A DNA stretch of 22,611 nucleotides from assembly GCA_036771375.1 (NCBI GenBank), contig DAIPHL010000017.1, positions 1 through 22,611 on the forward strand, in the 5' to 3' direction. Under the pieces are notes generated by a model that was given only the letters and a program-made list of their open reading frames with translations, was not told where the DNA came from and searched no databases. The DNA comes from DAIPHL01 sp036771375 (GTDB lineage: Bacteria > Synergistota > Synergistia > Synergistales > Synergistaceae). The position numbers and the translations under genes are program-made. Shown one piece after another: positions 1 to 6,846 of this stretch; position 1 is the stretch's first letter; each line of letters opens with the position of its first letter.

Positions 1-7
1 GGTCGGC

Positions 8-34
8 GAGGCCCGGGGGAATCCCCCGGGCCTC
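8..34 (-). terminator. G+C-rich hairpin after the glycyl radical enzyme gene
   Basis: A perfect inverted repeat: arms of 12 bases at 8-19 and 23-34 (GAGGCCCGGGGG paired with CCCCCGGGCCTC), around a three-base loop. It begins 53 bases past the stop codon of the glycyl radical enzyme gene and ends its transcript. There is no run of T on the minus strand after the stem (it continues GCCGACC), and only a weak pyrimidine stretch on the plus strand. It is therefore not a textbook intrinsic terminator. It may act in both directions, with a convergent gene to the left of the window, or serve as a 3'-end stabilising stem. Confidence 0.55.
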
Positions 35-87
35 TTCGCTCTCTGAAAGGCGCGTTCTTTGTGCCCCAGTCCTCTGATCCGATCGCT

Positions 88-2448
88 TTACACGCTCTCC
101 TGGGCCGTCCTCGCGATGATCTCCTCCTGATGATATTCGTCGAGGTCGACGAAATAATCGCTGTAACCCGCTACACGGACCAACAGACCCTTGTACTGCT
201 CGGGATGTTTTTGCGCATCTCTCAAGGTCGCCTCGTCCACAACGTTGAACTGGATATGGTGCCCTCCAAGCTTGAAATAGGAGCGGATGAGGTTGACAAG
301 CCCCGTGATCCCGTCCTCGCCCGCCAGGACAGACGGCAAGAAACGCTGATTCAACAGGGTGCCGCCGGACTTGACCTGGTCCATCTTTCCGAGCGATTTG
401 ACGACCGCCGTCGGTCCCTTTCGGTCTGCGCCGTGGCTGGGCGACGTGCCGTCGGATATCGGCGTACGGGCGAAGCGTCCGTTGGGAGTCGCCGCGGTCA
501 TCTTTCCGAAGTAATTATGGCAGGTCGTGGAGAGCATATTGAGGTGATACGTCGAACCCAACGTGCTGTTCCTGCCGTCGATGGCCTCGAAGAGACTGGA
601 GTACACCTCCTGCATGATGCCGTCCGCATAGTCGTCGTCGTTGCCGTAAAACGGTGTCTTGTTCCACATCGTCAGGCGCAGGGCCTCTTCGCCCTCCCAG
701 TTCCTGTTGCATGCGTCGATCAACTTGTCGAGAGAGACACTTCCCTCCTCGAAAACGTGTTTCTTGATCGCCGAGAGGCTGTCGGTGATCGTCCCGATGC
801 CGGTACACTGTATGTAGTCCGTGTTGTACCGGGGACCGCCGCTGTAATAATCCTTTCCGTTCTGGATGCAGTCGCGGATGACGACCGACAGGAAGGTCGC
901 CGGGAAGAACTCCGAGTAGCGTGCACGCAGGTAGTTGTCGACCTCGATCTTCGTGCTCACGACGTAATCGAGCTGTTTTTCGAAGGCCGCATAGAGCTCA
1001 TCGTACGACTTGAAACTCTTCGCATCTCCGGTTTTGATACTGACCTGTTTCCCGGTCATTGGATCCACACCGTCGTTGAGCGCGAGCTCCAGGACCTTGG
1101 GTGTGTTCAGGTAGCCATGCAGGAGATAGGCTTCCTTGCCGGCCGAACCGGTCTCGATACATCCGCTGGTTCCGCCCTCGCGGGCGTCCTCCAGCGTCTT
1201 GCCCGTTCTCATCTGCTCCTGGATCACGGCATCGGCGTTGAATACGGAGGGGTACCCCATGCCGTTGCGGATGACTCGACCCGCCGCCCGCAGAACCCGA
1301 TCCGGCGTGCGCGTGCTCACCTGGATGTTGCACTGTGGCTGCAGAAGCCTGAGTTCATCGACGATCTCCAACACCATATAGGTCACTTCACTCGAGCCAT
1401 CCGAGCCGTCCCGTTTCAGTCCAGCCAGATTGATGTTCGTGAAGTCGTTGTACGTGCCACTTTCGAGAGCGGTGACGCCGACCTTGGGAGGCGCCGGTGT
1501 GTTGTTCACCTTGATCCAGAAACAGGAGATGAGCTCCTTGGCTTTTTCGCGGTCGAGCGTCCCGTCCTGGATCCCCTTCTCGTAGAAGGGAGCGAGGTGC
1601 TGGTCGAGATGCCCCGGGCTCATCGCATCCCAACCGTTCAACTCCGTGATCGTTCCGAGGTGGACGAACCAGTACATTTGAATGGCCTCCCAGAAATCCC
1701 GAGGCGCGTTCGCCGGCACCCACCGACAGGTCTTCGCGATCTTCTCGAGCTCGGCCCGACGAACCGGATCGCTCTCCCTGGCGGCCATCTCCTCGGCAAG
1801 AGCCGCGTGACGCTCCGCGAAGATGATCACGGCGTCACAGGAATACTCCATTCCCAGAAGTTCGTCGTCCTTGGCCGTCGCTTCCGGGTCGTTGATGAAA
1901 TCCAATTTGCTTCTCGCCTCGGCGATGTCCTTCTTCAAGTCGAGCATTCCCTTTTCATAGATGAGTCCGTCGAGAGCCGTGTGACCGAAGGCCCGCTGCT
2001 CTCCGAACTCGGTGAACGCGCCCGCCTCGTAGAGATCGAGCCACTTCTGGGGCATACGGGCAAACGCCTTGTCCCTCATGCTGCGACCTCTCCAGTAAGG
2101 GATGACGACCTCTCGATAGAGCTTGATGTCCCGCGGAGCCACCGTATAGCTCTGCATCTCGCGAGCGTTCAGGATTTCGAGGTCCTCGATGGAGTGGCAG
2201 GTGAGCTCGGGAAAGGAGGAGACCGCTTTGGGACGAGGACCCCTCTCCCCCACGATCAATTCGTCGGGACCGATGTAAATGGTCTTCTTCTCGCAGATAT
2301 GCTTGAAGTTCAGTCCTCTCAACACGGGCGTAGCATATTTGCCGTCGTTCTCCCTGTAAAAATCCGTCTCGAGAACCGCTCTTTCCGCGGAAAAACTCGG
2401 TTTTGTCTCGAAACTTTCCTTGCGCAATCTCTCGATACGATCGTTCAT
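88..2448 (-). CDS. hypD: Glycyl radical enzyme, trans-4-hydroxy-L-proline dehydratase type
   Basis: Cytosolic, oxygen-sensitive glycyl radical enzyme of 786 residues, the usual size for this family. Seen: the C-terminal radical motif RVAGYSDYF with the radical-bearing Gly761, and the active-site loop SGCIETGSAGKEAY with thiyl Cys430 and base Glu432. The C. difficile HypD residues, as I remember them, are Cys434, Glu436, Gly765, Phe152, His160, Asp278, Ser334, Asp339, Phe340, Tyr450 and Thr645. All have the same residue here at a constant offset of four: Phe148, His156, Asp274, Ser330, Asp335, Phe336, Tyr446, Thr641. That supports dehydration of 4-hydroxyproline to pyrroline-5-carboxylate rather than pyruvate formate-lyase, diol dehydratase or choline lyase chemistry. 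The start has AGGAGG eight bases upstream. The activase gene lies 67 bases upstream. Related enzymes act on other hydroxyproline isomers or N-methyl forms, so the exact substrate is inferred. Confidence 0.85.
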   Translation of the reverse strand: MNDRIERLRKESFETKPSFSAERAVLETDFYRENDGKYATPVLRGLNFKHICEKKTIYIGPDELIVGERGPRPKAVSSFPELTCHSIEDLEILNAREMQSYTVAPRDIKLYREVVIPYWRGRSMRDKAFARMPQKWLDLYEAGAFTEFGEQRAFGHTALDGLIYEKGMLDLKKDIAEARSKLDFINDPEATAKDDELLGMEYSCDAVIIFAERHAALAEEMAARESDPVRRAELEKIAKTCRWVPANAPRDFWEAIQMYWFVHLGTITELNGWDAMSPGHLDQHLAPFYEKGIQDGTLDREKAKELISCFWIKVNNTPAPPKVGVTALESGTYNDFTNINLAGLKRDGSDGSSEVTYMVLEIVDELRLLQPQCNIQVSTRTPDRVLRAAGRVIRNGMGYPSVFNADAVIQEQMRTGKTLEDAREGGTSGCIETGSAGKEAYLLHGYLNTPKVLELALNDGVDPMTGKQVSIKTGDAKSFKSYDELYAAFEKQLDYVVSTKIEVDNYLRARYSEFFPATFLSVVIRDCIQNGKDYYSGGPRYNTDYIQCTGIGTITDSLSAIKKHVFEEGSVSLDKLIDACNRNWEGEEALRLTMWNKTPFYGNDDDYADGIMQEVYSSLFEAIDGRNSTLGSTYHLNMLSTTCHNYFGKMTAATPNGRFARTPISDGTSPSHGADRKGPTAVVKSLGKMDQVKSGGTLLNQRFLPSVLAGEDGITGLVNLIRSYFKLGGHHIQFNVVDEATLRDAQKHPEQYKGLLVRVAGYSDYFVDLDEYHQEEIIARTAQESV

Positions 2449-2515
2449 CTTAAAAGACCTCCTCTTTGTTCAAAAAATTCTCCCGTTTCGCTGTCATGTC
2501 GCTGTCTTACAAACT

Positions 2516-3448
2516 TCAGCCGCCGATAGAGACCTCTATTCCAAAACCCCTCGCGATATTCGCCGCGCTGCGAAGGGCGTTCTCCGTAGGGGCGTATACA
2601 TCCTGGAGACGGAACTCCATCTTCCAGCGATTGTGTTTGTCCAGCGCAAGGCGGTGGTATGGCAGAATATCCAATCGTCTCACACCCTTTAGTTTCGAGA
2701 GGAAAGCCCCGGTGGCTCTTATGTTTTCATCGTCCGAGTTGAGCCCCGGTATGAACGGCATCCTGGCGACGATGTCCGCCCCGCTTTCGCTCAGTTTTTC
2801 GAGGTTCGAGAGGATCAGCTCGTTGTCCACTCCGGTATATTCCTTGTGTTTTTCGGGATCCATGTGTTTTACATCGTAAAGATACAGGTCGGTCAGAGGG
2901 ACCGTATCCAAGAGGATTTTCGAACCGACGAAACCGCAGGTATCCAGAACCGTGTGGATTTCATGATGCCTGCACTCGGCGAGAATCGCCATGGCGAACT
3001 CCGGCTGTGCCAAAGGTTCGCCCCCGGTCAGCGTGACGCCCCCACCCGATTCGTCGAAGAAAATGCGCTCCTTGAGGATCTCCTTCATCAGATCGTCCAC
3101 GGACATCATCCTTCCGCAGAGCTCCCTCGCATCGGCAGGACAGACATCGACACATCTTCCGATTCCCGCACAGGAGCCCGCCTCTGTTTCAAGGCCGAAA
3201 TTTCCCATGGAGATCGCCTGGTTCGGACAGGCCTCGATACATTTGCCGCAGCCGATGCAACGATCGGAGCGAAACAACAGCTGCGGGTGAAAGGCCTGGC
3301 TCTCCGGATTGTGGCACCAAAGACACGAAAGGGGACAACCCTTGAAGTGGACGCTGATCCTCACGCCAGGGCCATCGTGAATCGCATAGCGCTTGATATC
3401 GAAAACCCTTCCGCTCTTTTTCCGTGTGAGAAGGTTTGCCACAGACAT
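2516..3448 (-). CDS. Glycyl radical enzyme activating enzyme (radical SAM)
   Basis: A 310-residue radical SAM protein that would cleave S-adenosylmethionine and take a hydrogen atom from Gly761 of the neighbouring glycyl radical enzyme. Seen in order: the SAM-cluster motif GCPLSCLWCHNPES (Cys38, Cys42, Cys45), then an inserted ferredoxin-like domain with CIGCGKCIEACP (Cys64, 67, 70, 74), and a second motif CAGIGRCVDVCP (Cys93, 99, 103). The SAM-binding TGGEP follows at 141-145. The second ferredoxin motif has Ile96 where the usual CxxCxxCxxxC pattern has its second cysteine. Cys111, just downstream, might substitute. The gene starts 16 bases after the GntR gene and lies 67 bases before its substrate enzyme, so all three are one operon. 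The class of two-cluster activases is certain; pairing with the HypD-type enzyme is from context. Confidence 0.9.
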   Translation of the reverse strand: MSVANLLTRKKSGRVFDIKRYAIHDGPGVRISVHFKGCPLSCLWCHNPESQAFHPQLLFRSDRCIGCGKCIEACPNQAISMGNFGLETEAGSCAGIGRCVDVCPADARELCGRMMSVDDLMKEILKERIFFDESGGGVTLTGGEPLAQPEFAMAILAECRHHEIHTVLDTCGFVGSKILLDTVPLTDLYLYDVKHMDPEKHKEYTGVDNELILSNLEKLSESGADIVARMPFIPGLNSDDENIRATGAFLSKLKGVRRLDILPYHRLALDKHNRWKMEFRLQDVYAPTENALRSAANIARGFGIEVSIGG

Positions 3449-3464
3449 GACGAGAGCCCTCTTT

Positions 3465-4142
3465 CTACGTGTTGTCGTTCTTCAATGCAAAATAGTACTT
3501 GCGTATGTAGCGTTCCTGGACGGAAAAGGACCAGTGCACGTCCCGTAAATACTCCGCCGCGGTGTTGAAGTCTCCGGACTCGAGATGCCTCACCATCTCC
3601 CTGTGTTCTCTCAGGTTGCTCGTCTCCCACTCCTTGAGAAACCCTCGGGTCTTCGGAAAATCGTAGAGCCGCTCTCTTAGAATGCGGGCCGATCGAAGCA
3701 GCTCCTCGTTGTCGGACAGATTCAAGAATACATCGTGAAAATCTACGTTCGCCTTGTAGTATGTTTCGTAATCATCCCTCGCAAGGCTCGTATCCATTCG
3801 GTCGTTCAGCTCGGACATCCGATTTACCTCGACCTCGGTAAACTTCACCGCGACGCTGATCAATGCTGCGCTCTCGAGTGCGCCGATGATCTCGTAAATA
3901 TCGCGGACCGTCTTCAGATCGAGGACGTTCAGCACGACGCCCCTGCGCGGATAGATCGTGATGAACCCCTCGGACTCGAGCTGAAAGAGCGCGTCCCGCA
4001 GCGGGGTCCGGCTCATTCCAAGCTCCCTCCCGATTCGGTTCAGATCCAAAAAAGCGCCCGCCCGAAGCTTTTGTTCGTTGATCTGCTCTTTGAGATATCC
4101 ATACACTTTTCCTCTGAGCGTTTCAAGGTTGCGCTTTCTCAT
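3465..4142 (-). CDS. GntR-family transcriptional regulator, FCD (FadR) subfamily
   Basis: DNA-binding regulator of 225 residues from the preferred start. The N-terminal winged helix-turn-helix contains the family pattern IGRELGMSRTPLRDALFQLESEGFI. The remainder is an all-helical FCD effector domain with candidate metal or ligand residues in NVDFH, LREHREM and LRDVH. FCD regulators usually sense small carboxylates or amino acids, so hydroxyproline or a product is a reasonable ligand, but that is inference. The ATG at 4148 sits one base from the ribosome-binding AGGAG; the in-frame ATG at 4142 lies six bases from it and is the better start. The gene is first in an operon with the activase and glycyl radical enzyme. 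It is preceded by a promoter with a palindrome-like site in its spacer, which suggests autoregulation. Confidence 0.9.
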   Translation of the reverse strand: MRKRNLETLRGKVYGYLKEQINEQKLRAGAFLDLNRIGRELGMSRTPLRDALFQLESEGFITIYPRRGVVLNVLDLKTVRDIYEIIGALESAALISVAVKFTEVEVNRMSELNDRMDTSLARDDYETYYKANVDFHDVFLNLSDNEELLRSARILRERLYDFPKTRGFLKEWETSNLREHREMVRHLESGDFNTAAEYLRDVHWSFSVQERYIRKYYFALKNDNT

Positions 4143-4166
4143 CGGCATCTCCTATCCTTGTTTCGA

Positions 4167-4194
4167 ATTTTATCACAGATATATCAGTAGTCAA
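4167..4194 (-). promoter_or_regulatory. Promoter of the gntR-activase-hypD operon
   Basis: On the minus strand TTGACT (4194-4189) and TAAAAT (4172-4167) are separated by 16 bases. Both are close to the sigma-70 consensus. Transcription would start near 4160, giving a leader of about 18 bases that contains AGGAG before the ATG at 4142. The spacer is largely occupied by the candidate operator described separately. The surrounding DNA is much more A+T-rich than the rest of the window, as expected for a regulated promoter region. Confidence 0.75.
4176..4188 (-). promoter_or_regulatory. Candidate GntR operator, copy 1 (inside promoter spacer)
   Basis: On the minus strand this reads ACTGATATATCTG, an imperfect palindrome around the perfect core GATATATC. 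It lies between the -35 and -10 boxes of the regulator's own promoter, so a bound protein would block RNA polymerase. A perfect reverse-complement copy of all 13 bases occurs at 4307-4319. Assignment to the GntR protein encoded just downstream is inference from position. Confidence 0.6.
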
Positions 4195-4222
4195 GAGATT
4201 TTAAAATAACTTTATTTACTTC

Positions 4223-4237
4223 GGTCTTCAAAAGACC
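4223..4237 (-). terminator. Weak hairpin downstream of truA, possible terminator
   Basis: GGTCTT and AAGACC form a six-base-pair stem with a three-base loop, about 130 bases past the truA stop and just before the gntR promoter. The minus-strand sequence after it is A+T-rich (GAAGTAAATAAAG) but has no T run. It is the best candidate I can see for ending the long ribosomal/ECF/truA transcript, and it is weak. Confidence 0.3.
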
Positions 4238-4306
4238 CGCTCTTCTCATCGTTAAAGATGTTTTTGGAACGTCATGAATATGAAGTTGCCGCCCCTATTT
4301 CAAGAA

Positions 4307-4319
4307 ACTGATATATCTG
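4307..4319 (-). promoter_or_regulatory. Candidate GntR operator, copy 2 (upstream)
   Basis: The plus strand reads ACTGATATATCTG, the exact reverse complement of the plus-strand sequence at 4176-4188. The site lies about 165 bases upstream of the gntR start and about 46 bases after the truA stop. The centre-to-centre distance of 131 bases is about 12.5 helical turns, so a looped complex is conceivable only if the DNA can adjust its phase. No good promoter overlaps this copy. Confidence 0.5.
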
Positions 4320-4364
4320 CTCTGGGACATCCCGTACTCCCCCGCTGTGGAGTGCGCAAGATCT

Positions 4365-5183
4365 TCACGCCGGGTCGTTCCCGCGGGGTGGCTCCGTGGC
4401 TTTCCCCTCTCTCGTTCCGGATGCAGTGCACCAATCGATCGCAAAAGGATATCCGGCGCGCCAGAAGAAGAGACCAGCCGGGCTCGCCGTCCGCGCGTTC
4501 ATCGCCCTCGTGGAAACTCCGTCCAAAAGCGTCTCGAGCCACTCCTCGTCTCTTCTGCCCTTTGCAATCTCGAGGAGGCTCCCCACCATGATCCGAATCA
4601 TATTGGTCAGGAAGGAATCGGCCTCCACGCTGAAGACGACGAGTCGTCCGCGAGTCTTCAATCGCGCGCGCAGTACGGTTCGAATCGTATTCCCGGGGCA
4701 CTCCTCCGTTCGGCAGAATGCACGAAAATCATGCGGCCCCTCGAACAGCCGAACCGCCCCTTTCGCTCTTCGCCAGTCATACCCTTCTCCAGGCTGCCAT
4801 AGAACATAGGGGCGGATATGCGGGTAGCAGGTCGACGAATTCCAGATAAAATAACGATACGTCCTGGAAAGAGCGCTCGCACGGGCATGAAAACCGGGCG
4901 GAGCGAGAGCCGTTCGAATGACCGACACAGAGGGGGGAAGCTTCGCGTTCAAGGCGAGCAAAAGCCTGCGCGGCTCCCAATCGCGGGAGAGTCTGACGCC
5001 GGCGATCTGCGCCCTGGCGTGCACCCCGGCATCCGTACGCCCCGCACCGACCGGGCGGCCCTTCTCTTTCAACTCCCGCAGCGCCCGCTCCAGCGAATCC
5101 TGGACCCCTCGCCCACAGGGTTGGGACTGCCACCCCCTGAACGCTCCTCCGTCATAGGCTATTTCAAGGACATACTGTCTCAT
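4365..5183 (-). CDS. truA: tRNA pseudouridine(38-40) synthase TruA
   Basis: Converts uridines 38, 39 and 40 in the tRNA anticodon stem-loop to pseudouridine. From the ATG at 5183 the protein has 272 residues, beginning MRQYVLEIAYDGGAFRGWQ, the typical TruA N-terminus. The catalytic aspartate is Asp51 in GAGRTDAGVHA. The open frame continues 49 codons upstream inside ecfT, but that extension has no TruA similarity and the internal ATG is clearly the start. The A of the ecfT stop TGA is the first base of this ATG, so the two genes are translationally coupled. truA is the last gene of the long ribosomal-protein transcript. Confidence 0.95.
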   Translation of the reverse strand: MRQYVLEIAYDGGAFRGWQSQPCGRGVQDSLERALRELKEKGRPVGAGRTDAGVHARAQIAGVRLSRDWEPRRLLLALNAKLPPSVSVIRTALAPPGFHARASALSRTYRYFIWNSSTCYPHIRPYVLWQPGEGYDWRRAKGAVRLFEGPHDFRAFCRTEECPGNTIRTVLRARLKTRGRLVVFSVEADSFLTNMIRIMVGSLLEIAKGRRDEEWLETLLDGVSTRAMNARTASPAGLFFWRAGYPFAIDWCTASGTREGKATEPPRGNDPA

Positions 5184-6010
5184 CAATTCATCAACGAAAA
5201 GCGAGTCAGAAGTTCCTCGAAAAAAAATGCAAAGAGAATGAACGCGACGATGGAAATGAGCGCGACGCTGTCGGCCATATCCCACACAAGCGGTCGCATC
5301 CTCGTCCGTGCGGCACCCGGCACATAGCAACGGGATTCCATCGCAACCGCCAGATTTTCGGCGCGCTGAAAGACCAACACGAAGAGGGGGATCAAAACCG
5401 GGACGAAACTTCGAGCCCGCTTCAAAAGCCCTCCGCTTTCGAAGTCGGCCCCGCGCGAGATCTGGGCCTTCAAAATCCTGTCCGTCTCTTCAAAAAGCGT
5501 TGGGATGAAACGCAGAGCGATGGTCATCATCATGGACATCTCCGACACCGGCAGACGAAGCCGTGCAAGTGGGGAGAGAATCCTCTCCAATCCATCGGAA
5601 AAGGCCATGGGGCTGGTCGTCATCATCAGCATTCCCGCAAAGACGACGAGGAAGAAAAGTCTCGTCCCCATGCAAAAGGCGACGACAAGGCTCTCTTCCG
5701 TCACGCGAAAAAGCCCCCAGCGAAAAACCTCCCGTCCCGGCGTCCAGAACAGGTTGAGGAGGACCGTAATGGCGACGAGAAACCAGACCGGTCTTGCAGA
5801 CCTCAGAACGGTTTTCATCGGGATCCCGGCAAGCCTCGAAATGACAAAGAGCAGAGCGAGCCAAGGCAAAAAATCAAGCGGTGCGTCCGCCGTAAACAGT
5901 CCGACCAACAGGATGAACGTCACGATAATCTTACACCTGGGATCCAGCTGATGGACATAGGACTCCCCAGGGATAAACTGGCCGAGCGATATTTTATTCA
6001 TGAGTGACAT
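5183..6010 (-). CDS. ecfT: Energy-coupling factor transporter transmembrane protein EcfT
   Basis: Membrane scaffold of an ECF-type vitamin or metal importer, linking the two ATPases to a substrate-binding S component. The 275-residue protein has several hydrophobic segments, for example near 28-60, 76-90, 108-130 and 245-265. It carries the coupling-helix motifs, here SRG at 185-187 and SRC at 226-228 (within AMESRCY, where many relatives have ARG). The upstream ATPase gene overlaps it: its stop TGA is shared in an ATGA with the internal ATG at 6001, which is the likelier start by translational coupling; the ATG at 6010 would add three residues. No S-component gene is present, as expected for a shared (group II) ECF module. 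Substrate cannot be read from this window. Confidence 0.93.
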   Translation of the reverse strand: MSLMNKISLGQFIPGESYVHQLDPRCKIIVTFILLVGLFTADAPLDFLPWLALLFVISRLAGIPMKTVLRSARPVWFLVAITVLLNLFWTPGREVFRWGLFRVTEESLVVAFCMGTRLFFLVVFAGMLMMTTSPMAFSDGLERILSPLARLRLPVSEMSMMMTIALRFIPTLFEETDRILKAQISRGADFESGGLLKRARSFVPVLIPLFVLVFQRAENLAVAMESRCYVPGAARTRMRPLVWDMADSVALISIVAFILFAFFFEELLTRFSLMN

Positions 6011-6846
6011 CTTCGGTACGCCTCCAGGGATTCGAGCACCTTGTCCAAACCGCTCGTCAGCGAAAGCGCCAGCCCTCTTTCGCGCATGGCCGCAATAAAA
6101 CGGACAAGAGGGGGAATGACGAGCCCCTGGACGGGTTTTTTCAGAAGAAATTCGGCGATCTCCTCGGATTCGCCGTAGGCGACGCGCCGACCGTTTTCCA
6201 GGATCAGAATTTTATCGCTGTGCATCAGGGCGAGTTGCAGATCGTGCGTTACCTGGACAATCCCCAACCCGCTCCTCCGAATCTCATTGAGCAGGCGCAC
6301 GAGCTCTCTGATACCGGAGACATCCAAACCGGCCGTGGGCTCGTCGAGGACAAGGTAACTCGGCTTCATGGCGATCACGGAGGCGAGAGCCACTCTTCTC
6401 CTCTGCCCTCCGGAGAGTGCGAACGGATTGGAGTCCAAAAGCGCGAGGTCGAGCCCCACCGCCCGCGCAGCCCACACCACACAGCCGTCGAGCTCCTCCC
6501 CGGAGACACCCCAGTTGGACGGAGCGAAGGCGATCTCCTCACGCACGGTCTCCGCGAAAAACTGCTGCTCCGGGTACTGGAAGACCAGTCCGACCTTTTT
6601 GCGAAGCGTCCTCAACTCTCTGGACTTCGCTCTGACCTCGACCCCGTCTATCTCGACTCGGCCTCTCTGAGGCAGCAGGAGAGCGTTCATATGCTGCGCA
6701 AGCGTCGATTTTCCACTGCCCGTATGTCCCACGATCGCGAGCCACTCCCCCTTCTCGACCGAGAGGGAGACGTCCCGCAAAGCCTCGAAGCTTGCGGAGG
6801 TGCCGGCATTGTACGTATAACCGACGTCCTCGAGTTTTATAGACAT
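5998..6846 (-). CDS. ecfA2: ECF transporter ATP-binding protein EcfA2
   Basis: Second ATPase of the energy-coupling factor module, 282 residues. Seen: Walker A GHTGSGKST at 40-48, Q-loop region VFQYPEQQ near 88, ABC signature LSGGQRRR at 144-151, and Walker B YLVLDEPTAGLD from 164. LDEPTAGLD is typical of EcfA2 rather than EcfA1. Its start lies inside the end of ecfA1 (10-base overlap) and its end overlaps ecfT. It lacks a strong ribosome-binding site of its own, which is consistent with coupled translation and equal subunit supply. Confidence 0.95.
   Translation of the reverse strand: MSIKLEDVGYTYNAGTSASFEALRDVSLSVEKGEWLAIVGHTGSGKSTLAQHMNALLLPQRGRVEIDGVEVRAKSRELRTLRKKVGLVFQYPEQQFFAETVREEIAFAPSNWGVSGEELDGCVVWAARAVGLDLALLDSNPFALSGGQRRRVALASVIAMKPSYLVLDEPTAGLDVSGIRELVRLLNEIRRSGLGIVQVTHDLQLALMHSDKILILENGRRVAYGESEEIAEFLLKKPVQGLVIPPLVRFIAAMRERGLALSLTSGLDKVLESLEAYRRCHS

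Noticed and set aside
61..2529. Very long plus-strand open frame (822 codons) opposite the glycyl radical enzyme
   Set aside because: It mirrors the real gene on the other strand, has no recognisable domain, begins at a GTG without a convincing ribosome-binding site, and arises from codon bias in G+C-rich DNA.
4261..4310. Second promoter (TTGAAA ... TATTCA) near the distal operator copy
   Set aside because: The -10 box matches only three consensus bases, and the better promoter at 4167-4194 explains the operon.
4336..4353. ACTCC/GGAGT stem after truA as a terminator
   Set aside because: Five base pairs around an eight-base loop with no T run is too weak to call.
4274..4591. Small plus-strand frame starting in the truA-gntR gap (MNMKLPPLF...)
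   Set aside because: Only a weak purine stretch lies before the ATG. Most of the frame is antisense to truA, and the second operator copy lies inside it. No sign of a real peptide gene.
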